Below the pieces are notes generated by a model that ran no database searches, was not told the origin of the DNA, and saw nothing but the letters and a program-made list of their open reading frames with translations. Positions 49,740 through 62,889 of a stretch of 64,000 nucleotides of DNA are shown piece by piece. The DNA comes from Ziziphus jujuba (taxonomy: Eukaryota; Streptophyta; Magnoliopsida; Rosales; Rhamnaceae). How positions within the stretch are numbered: position 1 is the stretch's first letter; every line of letters begins with the position of its first letter. The position numbers and the translations under genes were made by a program. The stretch is from NCBI RefSeq assembly GCF_031755915.1, contig NC_083386.1:3937001-4001000 (forward strand), read 5' to 3'.

Positions 49740-50083
49740 AGTCATATTCAATGATGCTGAAAAGCAAGGTCGCTTAGTATTGTTTGTAGTGACACTAACT
49801 GAGTTTTTGTTTCGTACTGTTGCTAATTGTTTGTCGCTAGATCATAATTTTTTGGAATATAGCGACGTTATGTGAGGTATGTCGCTAATATTATTATTGA
49901 GCGACATGTCATCTCGCATTCTTTCTTACGTCACAATATGGGTGTCACTATATCTCAATTGTGTTATATGTAGCGACTACGAGTGAGGTTCGTCGCTATT
50001 ATTATTATTCAGCGACGTGCTATCGCGTATTTTTGTATTAGGTCGCCATATTACTGTCTCTAAATCGCTATTTTCGCGTAGTG
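49740..50083. mobile_element. CACTA (En/Spm-type) transposon terminus
   Basis: The right edge TTTTCGCGTAGTG reads CACTACGCGAAAA on the minus strand, a typical CACTA inverted-repeat end. Interior subterminal motifs GTCGCT and AGCGAC occur about nine times in both orientations (for example 49833, 49860, 49880, 49898, 49971, 49992 and 50013). The opposite end is not identified in the window and no transposase is present. Confidence 0.65.
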
Positions 50084-50344
50084 ATATAACATTTCTATGT
50101 GAACAAGATAAAAATAATTGTTGGTAGTCATAATACACTTACCTAACCACCAATATGATGTCACGGACGTATATACATATGAAACTGTATGGAGCAGTCA
50201 AATGTATACCTAAATTTTAATGTGCACACAAATATTAAACATGTTAGATCAACAACATTGACAAATAATATATTTATTGACTTGGAAACTTAATAGTCAA
50301 TAGGTAGTGATCCACCCTATTATATTCCACTCTATTAATCATTC

Positions 50345-50478
50345 TTTAAATTCATGTCGACACATAACCAATTTTCTATATGTTCATTAATCATTAATCT
50401 ATCGACACTTATTTAAATTCATGTTGACACATAACCAATTTTCTATATTTTCATTAATCATTAATCTGTCGACACTAC
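50345..50478. repeat. Tandem duplication, 67-bp period
   Basis: 50345-50411 is repeated at 50412-50478 (TTTAAATTCATGT(C/T)GACACA...), with a few substitutions. Confidence 0.85.
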
Positions 50479-50570
50479 TAAGTTTTCTTACCATTATTGT
50501 ATATACATGTACATATATCATGAATTATTTATGTTGTATCCTTAACTTATAAATCTTAATACACCATTAT

Positions 50571-53500
50571 TGTAACACCCTGTCCCAAAGTACAACGGAA
50601 GTTTTCCAACTTTGACCGAGGTTGACCGTTGATCGTTCATGGAATGGGTTAAAAATTGACTTTTTGACTCGGATGGAATTCTAGGTTGATTGAGGTACTG
50701 TTACGAAGTACACGTTGGCACGAGTTCGTAGACTAGTAGCACGTTGAAAACGGAGCTACGGTTTGAAAGATATGAGCAAAATAAGTTGAGGTCCAGACTG
50801 TCCAAGGAATGCCGAAGTTGATTTTTTATTCATGCAAAGTTGAGCTTTGACTCATACATGGTTGTGAAGTACTCGTCGATACGAGTCTGTAGACTAGCGG
50901 CACGTCCGATTTGGACATGTGGTTTGAAAGTTATGGACTTGTAGAGTTTTTCAAATACTGTATTATTTTAATATTATTTTTAAACGTGTAACAATGTGCC
51001 ACGTGTGACTTAATAAATGTGACCATGTATCACCATGATGAGATGCCACATGTCAACCATGCTTAATACCATATTATTTTATTATTCTTATTTTACATAG
51101 TAATATTATTTTTAATATTATTTAATTATTTTATTTTATTTTCTTTTTCTTTCTTTTTCTTTTCTTTTTTTTCTTTTTTTTTTCTCTCCTTTCCCCCACG
51201 TGGGAAAAAAGGGCCACAGGCCCCTTCTTCTTTCTTCTTCTTCTTCCTCCTTCTTCTTCCTTTCCCTTCCTTTCTCCCTCTTGGGTTCATGCCGTTTTTT
51301 TTTTATTAAGGCCACCGGATGGTCACACGCGTCGGCCAAGGAAGAAGCCCGTTCGCCGACGACACCGACCTCCAAATTTCCCAGCCAGATGCCGCCGGAC
51401 GTGCCCAGGTCGGGCCGGTGAAGTCAGCGTTTTCCCCGATTCTCGCCGTTTCCGGCCAACCCTGTCCAATCTTCCACCCTTTTCCCCCTATTTTGGGTCC
51501 TCTGAGTTCAAATATGGCCTCCAATTATTTAAATTCGAAGTGGTTGGAGAGTTATGAGGAGATGAAATTCAGCCGGTACTTCCCGGGCAAATTTCGGCCA
51601 CCACTGGTGGAATTGGGGTCAATGGAGGCCGGTAATGCGATCCTCGTTCCATAAGCTTTGTTTCGGTATATTATTCATCAATTTTGGTTAACTTTTGTGT
51701 TTAACCCCTCCGGGTACCGGATATTATTTACCCGAATAAAATATTATTTTATTTGACTATGTGTGAATTGTTGTTCTAGGAGCACGTGTGCGTCGTGGAA
51801 TTGATCCCATGGAAGATCTTAGATTATTTGCGTGCTCCAGGTGAGTGACTCACCTTAAAAACTATTTTCGGGTGATGATTATATTTATTTGGTGATATTT
51901 GAATATTTGGAAAATATATGTATGTCGTTGGAATTTTATAAAATTGGGTATTTATTTTATAATGTCAAATTTCGGATGTTTGGTTATATGCATACATATA
52001 TATATTTTGATGCCATGATTGAATATTGGAGAAATTCAAAGAATTTATGATTTAAATTCTGGATTACTATTATTATTATTATTACCGAGAATTTTCATGT
52101 GCAATCAAGGGCTTATGAAAAGAAAATATATTTAAATATTTTTGCGAGCCTTATATATTATTTTGGAGGAAAAATTGATTTAAAGGATTTGTAGAAAAAT
52201 ATTAGTATGATGGTACTGTATGTTTTAAAAAAGTAATTATGCATTTATAATGTGAGGTGGTTGATTTCATGGTTTTGAGTAAACCATATTTCTTTTCTAT
52301 ATTGATGATTTATGGTGAGAAATGCAAGGATTGTGGGATTGGAGATTTTTATAACTCCCACGGTAGATTTCGAAAATTTTGGGTAATAATAAAAATGGGC
52401 TATTGGTATTTATTTTATTTTAATTATTTTAGACGCACCTATGCAGTACTAGTATTCTATACTGTACATGAGATTGTGATTAGCGCGCAGGTTTTAGTCT
52501 CCCGTGAGTTACCTATGAACCTGAGGGCAAGCCGGTTTAGTATAGTGCACATAACCGCCCTCCTCCTAGGCCGGGATGACAGTCTCCCGTGAGTTACCTA
52601 TGAACCTGAGGGCAGGCCGGTTTAGTATAATGCACATAATCGCCCTCCTCCTAGGTCGGGATGACAGGTTTTAGCAGCGGCTCTGTCGGGATGCCGAAGC
52701 AACCGTATGCCGGTTCTCTCTTTAACCCCCGCCTAAGGGTGCTCGGGACGTTGAGTACCGTAGGGCATCACTGGTATATAGTGTGGTGCGTCAGGCTATT
52801 TTCGATTTAAATTTTTAAGCCTATTATTTGGAAACACTATTCAATTAAGATGGTTAATTTATTTAAATTTTGCCGTTTATTTCAAACAAATAATTTTTAT
52901 GGCATTTTTTTATGATTTATTATTTGTTATTAAACATTTTGCTTTATTTCGGATTATTTTTTTGAGTGCATTGGATTCCAAATATTGTTGCATTTTATTG
53001 GTAATTATTGATTAAACATTTTCATATAAATTGCCGTGCTCTATATTATTATTTGCATGATTTTGTATTTTAAATGTTGATATTCCATTTAGTTATTATT
53101 TAATTAATTATTTATTGGCTACCTTGATTTTGGGGAAATATAATTGCTGGGTTTTGTGAAATGTTTTAAAAGGGGAACTTTTCCAACCGAGTGAACCGTG
53201 AGGGTTTTGAGAGAAATATTATTTTCAATTAATTATTATGTATTTACTCATTTATTGTTAAATATTCAAATGTGCTATAATTTTCGTTACTATTATAATT
53301 GTACAGTAGATAGGGTCACTCATTGAGATGATTAGCATCTCACGTTTTTAAATTCCGTTACCTTAGATTCGGGCTGGTAGACGACATCAGAATCAAGCTC
53401 GACGTTTGTTGCTGTTGAGTTTCAAAAAGTTATGCTTCCTTGTATTCTATTGTATTATTGTTTCCTATTTTATGTTGTATAACTTTCACACTCATCTGTA

Positions 53501-53779
53501 ACTTATGATGCTCTGTATATTTACTGGACCTATTGTATCAATACTGCATGAATTTCCTGTTTATTTTATCGGAGTGCTGAAAGTTGTAGATTAAATTGTA
53601 GTAATGTGGGAGGAATAAGGGGATGTTTCTAGAAGTGTGTTTTCAATACAGGAAAATTGTGGTAAGTCTAACCCTTAGGGGAGATTCTGTCAGATTTTCC
53701 ATTGGAGGATCCGGTAGGGTTTCCCTGCGATCAGGGCTTGTCTAAAGTTCCGATAAAGAATTTTGAACGGATCCTAACA
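50571..53779 (+). mobile_element. Diverged solo LTR of the gypsy family (3,209 bp)
   Basis: Starts TGTAACACCCTGTCCC and ends GGATCCTAACA, aligned in order with the other LTRs: GTTGAC motifs, U3 modules, GC-rich segment near 51300-51650, donor CCAG|GTGAGT (51841), acceptor CCTTAG| (53366) and palindrome near 53327. No PBS or internal region follows. Possible target duplication ATTAT (50566-50570) and AGTAT (53780-53784... read as 5 bases after the LTR) with one mismatch. CpG-to-TpG changes are frequent, so it is old. Confidence 0.85.
52496..52665. repeat. 85-bp tandem duplication inside the solo LTR
   Basis: 52496-52580 is repeated at 52581-52665 (AGTCTCCCGTGAGTTACC ...) with four or so differences. 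Other family LTRs have a single copy of this segment. Confidence 0.9.
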
Positions 53780-53789
53780 AGTATGATCA

Positions 53790-54780
53790 AAATTATATAT
53801 ATTATATAATCTATAAGATATTGTCTTAATTCCGCAACCATTGGACGTCATAATTGTATTTTTTTTTTTAATTTGCTTATATTAATTTAAATTCAAATTT
53901 ATGTTTAAATATGTATTAGTCTTCCTTCAAGAAAGAAAAAAAATGTATTAGCTAATGAAGACGTGACAATTAATAATAAAAAATTATACGGGCGACAATC
54001 CTACTTATCTAGAACTTTTGTATGTGTTTATGATATCCTGAGATGAGTATTTATTGATAAAAATACAAAACTGATGTGAGAGGAGCAGAGAAGCATGATG
54101 CAAGCTTTGAACATTAACAAAAAATTGAGAATGGGCTCAAGCTTGGATTGGGTGATATATATATGTATATAATTTTATTAAAAGAACATGCATCCATTGA
54201 TATCTGATAATATTTACTTCATATTTTTGATAGACTTATATGAGATTACGGATTAACGAAAAAAATACTATTGTATCCTTAATTATTTGAGAATCACAGC
54301 AAATATGATCTATACAAATGAGCAACCAAGCGCCTATCAATCGTTCTGATCGTAAAATTATCAGAACTTCCTTTTCAAGTTCTTTGATTGCTTCAAATTT
54401 TTAAAAAATTAATTTGTGATATTAAATCCTACAAGTTTAATCAAATTCAATTAGATATAATTTTGAATAATAAAGTTAAATCCACATTTCAAATGGGCCC
54501 AAATATCTAGAATGGAGCTTAGCCTGTTTACATCCTTTTTATAATTTTACTCGAAATACTTAATATTTGATCAAATGTGCATATCTTACATTAAAACAAA
54601 AAAGAAAAAAGAAAAAAGAAAAAATAGAAAGAAAAGAAAAAACATGAAAGAGATAAGTTGCAAGTATTTTTTTTCATATATATTCCATCTATAGAGAGAG
54701 ATAGAGAGAGAAAGCAGGATTACACTAGCTAGTCTATGAGACAAAATACCCTAAAATGGAATTAACAGAAAGGCTGTTGC
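53790..54780. other. AT-rich intergenic DNA
   Basis: No coding stretch or repeat border recognised; A/G-rich runs near 54595-54650 and 54695-54715. Confidence 0.5.
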
Positions 54781-54789
54781 GCGAGACGA

Positions 54790-55100
54790 TGTATCTCCAT
54801 TAATTTGCGAGAAAGGCAAGGCCTCTACGGCCGTTCATAGCAGAACCAGCCGTTCAGTTCATGAGTCCACATTTTTTTTATGGTGTGGGGTTTTTATCTA
54901 TAAGGGCTGACGGGTGCATTTAAAGCTCATTCAACTCTTTCTTTGGTTTTTTTATTTTATTTTTTGATTTTTATACTAATGAAATAATATTTTGATTGAA
55001 ATTTTATTACTAAAATAATTCATGTATTAATATTCTAATATATAAATATATATACTTTTTTTTTATGAATAATATATAAATATATACTTGATAGCATTTT
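54790..55100. repeat. Duplicated block A, copy 2
   Basis: Diverged partner of 31780-32110, in the same orientation. Confidence 0.7.
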
Positions 55101-55670
55101 CCACCCGGGTTCGACTATAGTCTACATCCATCGTGGAAAATGACGGATTGATAGCTTCACTTGATATACAGTAACACTTAATAAATGAATAATTTTACTA
55201 AATGAATAAAATTATACTATGACGTCATGGGGAAAAAATTATAAATTGAAATTAAAAATATGTTTTATTTGGTCTTCTGGATATGTATTTGACATTGATG
55301 TGTAAACATAAACCACCATTACGGGGAAAATACAAATTAAATTACTAATATTAAAAAACAATCATGAAAATAGTATACATCATCGAAATGACATCTTTTA
55401 TAAATATGAAACCACATTATTAATATGATTTTTAATTATCATATGCAATATAAATTCATCCATCTATAATTTTCTACAACATTATATGACAATAAACTAA
55501 AATATGCACATCCTAGGTAAACAAATTTTATGTGTACATCTATGACTGAAATATGATACACATTATTTATATTGTATTATTGTTCAATTTTAGTCATACA
55601 CAAGTAATTACATAACAAATTTTTCTTTTTGGGAAAAAAAAAATTACATAGTACATACCTTTATCAATTA

Positions 55671-55846
55671 GTTTATCACCCCAAAAAAAAAGTTTAAATT
55701 CAAAACAAATGAGAATAATTTTAATAACATTCTTCTAAAAAATTGTTCTCCATAATTAGTTTATCACCCCAAAAAAAAAAGTTTAAATTCAAAACAAATG
55801 AGAATAATTTTAATAACATTCTTCTAAAAAATTGTTCTCCATAAGG
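55671..55846. repeat. Tandem duplication, 88-bp period
   Basis: 55671-55758 is repeated at 55759-55846 almost without change (GTTTATCACCCC followed by an A-run and AAATGAGAATAATTTTAATA). Confidence 0.9.
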
Positions 55847-55849
55847 AAG

Positions 55850-56150
55850 TTTGTATAATATCAATAACATAAAGAGCATTTATTTTGAATAAAAAGATTT
55901 TTTTTTTTTTTTTACCACGATTAAAGAAGTTACGGGCGATAGTTTTAGAAAAAAAGAAACACGATAACTCTATATATTAAAATTTTTTATATCAATAATT
56001 ATAATAACAGAATGTTATGATTTTCTAAATTAAGATACAATGTAAATAAATCAGAACAGATTAAAAATTGTAAATAACAAACATATCCCAATACATTTGC
56101 ATTATATGCTATTGTGAATATTTTTATACATATAAGCTAAAGTTGTCGGT

Positions 56151-56181
<31 letters not shown>

Positions 56182-57270
56182 TGTGATATTGAATATATAC
56201 ACATACTCAAGATTCTTTTTTTGTAATAAAATTGATGAACCAGTTGGAATTTAGTTCCAATATCTTCCAAAATGTTTGAATTTTACTAATAATGTGATTG
56301 AAAATTACTAATTTATATAATAAATTTTAATAAAATATTTAATTTTATTATTTTTGTGTTAAATTTTAAAAATAAATATTTTTAATAATAATTATTTAAA
56401 TTGTTATAATTATCCACCAACACAAAGATATATATGCGTTTTTCAAACCGTAGAAAACAGGACTATATACTATGACAAACAGGACCAATGGACCATGTAC
56501 TTGCTTAAGACGACGGGGTAGTATGTACTGTGGGCCATGCATGTGACAAACTGAAAATCATTGTAAATTTAAATTAACTTTAATGAATAAACATCAATAT
56601 CACATCGAACAAGACACAGCTAATATCCGGAGATTGTTTGTGTATTCAATTTGAATTTTTCACTGCCTTCATATTTCAGTTCTCTTCGTGGCTAAGCACC
56701 CAGATTTTACAATGAAATGGTAGCGGTGGCACTATTTGTCCCACACACGTGTTTAATTGACTCTCCATCCGGAGGGTGGTCACTGTATCTTCATCACCTC
56801 AAAAGTAATTAAAAATCTTCACAATATTATAACTTAAATTATTGAATTAAATTAAATACAATGACATTTACTACCTATCCACTTTGAATGATTCGCAGAT
56901 TAATATTTATATTTAAAAAGCCTAGCAAGTATGCATAGCATCCTTGATTTTAAAAAAAGGTCTGGAGTTAAAGATTCGGTATTAATTGATAATTTTAAAA
57001 TATATTTGAGACAATGATGCAGTTTGCAGTACTAATCTTCCTTTGGTGCCCGATGTCTAAAATTATTAGTATAATAGGATAATGTATTGACCCAGATACT
57101 AGGATGATATTTAATATATATATATATATATATTTTTTTTTTTTCTTTTTAAAATCAAAGAACTGAAAAAATAAGGGCAGTGGAACATTTCTTAACCTTT
57201 TAAGATCTGGAGCTCTAGGACCTGGTAAAATTCTACACTATATGACAGTATGATATAAATGCATATGATA
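55850..57270. other. AT-rich intergenic DNA
   Basis: Contains (AT)n tracts near 56155-56180 and 57114-57132. No coding signal recognised. Confidence 0.5.
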
Positions 57271-57279
57271 TTATTAGTG

Positions 57280-58374
57280 TTTGGGTTTGTTTTAATAATG
57301 TTGGATTAGTAACAATATAGATAACTAATAGGTTAACGATGGTTAAACACGATCACAACTTTTTCATACGTTAAGGAATATATTTTTGATAATATAAATT
57401 CATATTTATTAAATATTTTAGATATTCAATATTATTTTCTTATATATAATATTCTAATTCATCTATTTAATATTAAAATAAATAAATTTAATTATCTTTT
57501 TTACTTTATTCATAATATTAATAGCATGTTCAATTAAAATAATTTGCCACCTTTCTATTGCTAAGAAAACTTGCCACATTAGCTAAAATGGATGGTCTTT
57601 ATAAATATTCCCTCCATTGATTTTGTGAAAAAACTTTATCAAATTGATGTGATAAAAAAGAAAATTGAAGCTGTCTAATAAGGAGAAAAATCAAATGGTC
57701 ACCACTTTCATCTACAAAGTCCCTCCATTTAAATTTTAACAAGTATTAAAAATTTAGTTGACTAAGATTTTGAATAGTCAAACCAGAAAAATCAAAATAG
57801 AAGATAATTGTATTGAGAAAAAAAGTATTAAATTTTGAAAAAAAATATTTTTAATGGTTAAATACTGAAAATAAAATAAAATATTAAATTGGAAAAAAAA
57901 AATTTACTTGGCAAAATAGGAACAAAAAATTCCAAACATTTAACTGGGGAAAATATTTAATGAAAGGAATTTTAAGTGAAAAAATGGGGAAAAAAAAAAA
58001 GGAATTTAAAATCCTGATCATGCAATAATATTTGCCACTTGTTGAAATTTGAATGGAGGGACAAATTTTGCCACTGCGTTAAATTTGAATAAAAATATTT
58101 TAGAGGGACTTTGTGAAGAAAGGTAGTCCAAAAACCACCTAATTTTTCTCCATCTAACAAACTATATACTTGTTGAGGGTCTTAGTAAACATGTTCACTC
58201 AACAATTTAGCCTTTATCTCCTCTCCTTCTCTTCCAAAACGTCAACTTTCTCTCTCTACCTAATTTCAACAAGTGGTTTAAATATAGGTATAAACAGGTT
58301 ATTTTTATCTTTCCATTTTCGAATCATGAGGAGCTGCAGGGACTTTTAGAAAATTGCTCCTTTTACAAACAACT

Positions 58375-58429
<55 letters not shown>

Positions 58430-59520
58430 CAGGTGGAATGTTGATTTTGGTAATTAATAGTCACATTAAAAATTAAAATTTTAAAAATTAATTAATAATT
58501 AAAATATAAATATATTAAAATTCAATTTTTAAAAATAAAATCTATCAAAACCGATGAATTATAAATGAATTTTTAAATTTCACTTTTTAAAACAATTTAA
58601 AAATTAAAAAAATTAAGTTGGTAAAAATATCAAATTTGCTTGTTAAGAGCTTAAGTATATATATACATATATATATCTATAGAGATTAGACTATGTTTAA
58701 AAAACCATGTTTGATTTTAAATGATACAATATTTGAACTTTTATCTATGGAAAATAATATAAAGTTTAATATGATAAGTTTTTGGAATCAGTTAAAAAAA
58801 TATACAGTTACTATTTTTTTTTTCATTTGGAGTGGCTTTTAGTTCTTTAAATATACATATGGAAAGAAAATGAAAAAATTAAAATAACCCTGCCCACAGC
58901 TCATGAATTCCAATTAAATATTAAATTCTGATAGCTTGTTTACTCGTAAATAGACAGTCAGAAATCAGAATTAAAATATTCCCCTTATCGTTTCTTTTGA
59001 TTTTATATGTAATTTCAGAATACATGTCCATGTATATATTAAAAACGTAACCTACATGATATGATATGAATTTAATTGTTTATACTTAAAGGCAATGTTT
59101 TAAAAAACAAAAGCATAAAATGAGGTGCTCCATTTTTCACTTAAAACACATATATACTTGAAGGCATTTCATATATACTTTTCCGATATAAAAAATAATG
59201 CATAAAATATTAAACATATTTAAAATTATTAGAATTAACACACTTAAAACACATTATACTTTATTAGTTTTTTGTTAAAAATAAATAAAAATTAAAATGA
59301 TGTATTTTTAAAACAATTGTATACTATTAGTTCGTTTTTATTAAACTGTAAAGTAAGAAACTTTTAATTTATTATATGTAAACATTATATTTTAAGATTT
59401 GGTAGAGCACTTAGTGTGGGCTGTGGATCCATTTTAATTTGATATGGGCTTATGTCAATCTTTTCTACTTTATCTAAAGGTGGGTTGGGTATGTTGGGTA
59501 AAGGCTTACTATTAAAGTGT
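57280..59520. repeat. Duplicated block B, copy 2
   Basis: Diverged partner of 38340-40263, same orientation. Includes a long (AT)n microsatellite at about 58380-58426. Confidence 0.75.
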
Positions 59521-59588
59521 TAGGCCGACTACTTGAATGAGGATGAGCGTCGCCGAGTCTTCAGACGCATTAAAGCCATGCTTGCAGG
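59521..59588 (+). other. Possible exon remnant, unidentified
   Basis: The plus strand reads TTAG|GCC then a frame encoding DYLNEDERRRVFRRIKAMLA, ending GCAG|GTTTAC, which fits an acceptor and donor. The first third (CCGACTACTTGAATGAGGAT) is also present at 41138-41157 next to the lipoxygenase fragment. I do not recognise the protein. Confidence 0.35.
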
Positions 59589-59599
59589 TTTACTTTTCA

Positions 59600-59925
59600 A
59601 TATTATAAAATTAAAATAATAATAATAATAATAAAAGATTTAACACATAAATCAAGTGAGTTTCAATTTTTAACATCCACATCCATATGTCTGCCATCAT
59701 AAAAGTAGTAGGTTGATCAATTCGAAGATAGTTCTAAAAATGGGTCTCACATGCTCTGACCTATTTGGTTTTTATGAGCTAATCTTTTAATTTGTTTAAT
59801 GTTAAAAAATTTAATATGGGAAAGTGATTCAATAAATATAATAAATTAACTTTTTTGTAAAATCATGCATGAACTATTTTTAATATCCACATTCACATGT
59901 ATGTCAGTATTTAGGAGATCATTTA

Positions 59926-59976
<51 letters not shown>

Positions 59977-60860
59977 GTTAAAAATGGCAAATTCAAAACT
60001 TAATATAAGATTAAGTAAACAATCATAACACTTGCTAATTTTATAATTAAAGTGCTCATTTTTAACATTATACATAAATAATATGGATAACCTCGTACAA
60101 TATATTAACAGACAAGCAAATAATTACGTCTATGAGTACATATGATGTGCAATGTGCAATTTTTTTTGGTGAATATGTGCAATGTGCAATTACACATCAA
60201 AATATTTTTTATTCATTAAAAAATAAAACTTAAATGCCTTGTTTGTCTTTATCCAAAACCAACTCATACATTACACATCAGGAAAAAAGAAAATTTGGTA
60301 TACATACACATATATATCTATTTATATATATTACCAAACTCAAATCAAGTGTAATGTCAAAGCTTCTTTTTAAGTTGAGATTTAATCATTGAATTCCAAA
60401 ATAATTTATTTTTTCTAATTAATATTTTAGTATGTCATTAAATTCATATTTATCAACATTTTAAAATTTAAATCTTAATTTTTGATATACTCCAAAATCG
60501 ATAAAGAAAAATCCAAAGTTAAAACTATCATTTTATTTTGATATTAAAATTATCATATCTTCCTATGTAAGTTTGACAATAATATATATCACCCTGGCAG
60601 CTTATATATGCTTATTATTTTTTCTTTTTTCTTTTCCTGGCTACTGTTGTTCTTTTAAAGCCGTATATCTTCCATCTTCTTGGGTTGAATATCCAGCACA
60701 TGAATATTCTCTCTTCCCCACCTTTTTTGTCTTTGCAAAAAACTCTTGTATATTATAGAAGTCCATAATGTACATTTCAAACACCAGGATGAGAGAAATT
60801 ATTTTAAATATAAAGGGGACATTATTGTAAATGATAAAAAAAAAAAACATGCATCTTATA
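59600..60860. other. AT-rich intergenic DNA with microsatellites
   Basis: (GT)n(AT)n at about 59927-59970. No convincing coding sequence. Confidence 0.5.
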
Positions 60861-60861
60861 G

Positions 60862-61471
60862 CAGCTGCTATGTTATACTCTATCATGCTTTTTGTGGCAA
60901 AAAAATATTAATATACAATACAAGCCAAAAATATTTGCTGCGTATAGTGGCAACTACAACATGCTTTGTTATATCCTCCAGTTTTAACATGGTACACTGT
61001 TGACCTCATATGTGAAATATCGCATTTTGAATATTTTCATTTGCAACTAGTTGATTACTAGTTTATTGTGTATATGACCATTTGAATTTGAAATTATCAT
61101 CCAAAGAAACCGTGTTTGTACATTATCTTCTACTTTAATTTTTCAACCTTTTATTTCTGTACGATGTCTTTGCATCTGCTATGTCATTCTCTATCCACAC
61201 ACATGCTTTTTGTGGCATAAAAATTGATCTATACAAGCCAATAATATTTGCTACGTATAGTGGCAATTCATACAACATGCTATGTTATATCTTCTAGTTT
61301 TAGCATATGTGGTACACTGTTGATCTTATATTTAAAATAGTGCATTTTAAATCTTTTCATTTTCAACTACTTAACTATTATTTTTTTGTGTATGACCATT
61401 TGAATTTGAAATTATTGTCTAAGGAAACTGTGCTTGTATATCATCTTCTACTTTACCTTTTCAACCTTTTC
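60862..61471. repeat. Direct duplication of about 305 bp
   Basis: About 60862-61155 and 61170-61471 share GCTTTTTGTGGCA, AATATTTGCT(G/A)CGTATAGTG and GACCATTTGAATTTGAAATT in the same order, with moderate divergence. Confidence 0.8.
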
Positions 61472-61479
61472 TTTTTTTC

Positions 61480-62280
61480 TTTTTTGCTTTTTTTTGGATA
61501 CATTTCCATGTTTATATATTTAGAAATTGGACATGGGTTATTTATATAAGAGTAATGCTACAATTTACTAAGAGTATATGTGTTACTTTTTGATTGATTA
61601 ATATATTAATATAATCTGAAAATTGATGAATGAACCTTTAAAGGGATAAATATTACTAAATATAAACCAATCAAATAATGACATATATATCTTTGATAGG
61701 TATATTGGTGAGCTAGATGGTATCTAAAATATTGTTCTTTATACAGTACATATTTATATGACCTTATATATATACATATAAAATAATCAGTAATTTTATA
61801 CATATATAAATTGATTTTTTCAATGGTATGTTACGAGTGTAAATTAATTTTTGCCGCCACAAATGAACGAGCTAGAAAGACACATCGTTTGCCTAAAATC
61901 ATACATTTAAAGGTCACCTTATTTTCATTGATAGAAAAAGTATTTTGGATTTGAAGTGCAAAACTTGTTTGTCAACTCAATTATTGATACCCAGTTGGGT
62001 GTGAATTGTACATTTTTGACGTGTATATATATAGATGACTTCCCCCAAATACACAAAATGCACGTTTGAATTGCTGTGGCAACCGAACAGATAAGAAAGA
62101 GACACCCCAGCTGCCTAAAAGCATATGTATCTGTAACAGCCCGGGACTTCACAGTATCACTGTACCAGTAGTGGTAATAGTATCAAATAATTGCTGAATT
62201 TGTCAACAAAAAAGGCTTGCGGGACTCTTTGCTCCTCCAGCGAGTATCCCCTAGGGCTGGTAAGCTTATCTATTTATCAT
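61480..62280. other. AT-rich region, no gene recognised
   Basis: Short open frames without domains. TGTAACAGCCCGGG at 62132 resembles the start of a plant LTR, but no partner end was found. Confidence 0.4.
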
Positions 62281-62289
62281 CTTGAATGT

Positions 62290-62720
62290 GCACCAAATGT
62301 ATTAACAACCTCTCATATTTGCATATTACCCAAAAAAAAAAAAAACTCTCATATTTGCGTGTATGCATTGATATACAACCACTTCAGCAGCAATGTCAAC
62401 AACCACATCAGCTCACTCATGTTTCACACAAAGAGAACTAGAAGGACTTTACATCAGCAGTTATAAACGATAGACTAATTTTATCTCTAAAGGTTTAGCT
62501 AGGAGCAAAATAAATTCAAGAGTTTGATGATATTGATAATTGTCGCTTTTAAAATATTTCTATTTATTTATTTATTTATTTATTTTGGTTTAAACCACGA
62601 GGTATCCCACGGGAAGCAACTTGTGGCCAGGGCCAAGCCAACATCTGAGCGGGGATTAGTCCCATCCTTGAAAGCTGATGACTACGAAACAAATTCTAAA
62701 GGTTAGGCAGGAGCAAAACA
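62290..62720. repeat. Duplicated block C, copy 2
   Basis: Diverged partner of 42560-42990 in the same orientation. Confidence 0.8.
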
Positions 62721-62766
62721 ATTTCAAGAGACAACTTATTTACACCTGTATATCACTATGAAAAAG

Positions 62767-62882
62767 ATAAGCATTAGCCGCGGAATTGCTAGCTGTAGTT
62801 AATATGCAAACAAGTTGAAGTTAATGGGTTAGCATATTAATATGCTAATGCTTATTACAGTAAATCTAAACCCATTAACTTC
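62767..62882. repeat. Foldback with nested palindrome
   Basis: GAAGTTAATGGGTT (62817-62830) pairs with AACCCATTAACTTC (62869-62882). Between them lies the perfect palindrome AGCATATTAATATGCT (62831-62846). ATAAGCATTAG (62767) also pairs with CTAATGCTTAT (62845). Possibly a small foldback element or MITE remnant. Confidence 0.6.
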
Positions 62883-62889
62883 TTGTCAT

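Noticed and set aside
62132..62145. LTR start TGTAACAGCCCGGG
   Set aside because: No matching LTR end, PBS or second copy found in the window.
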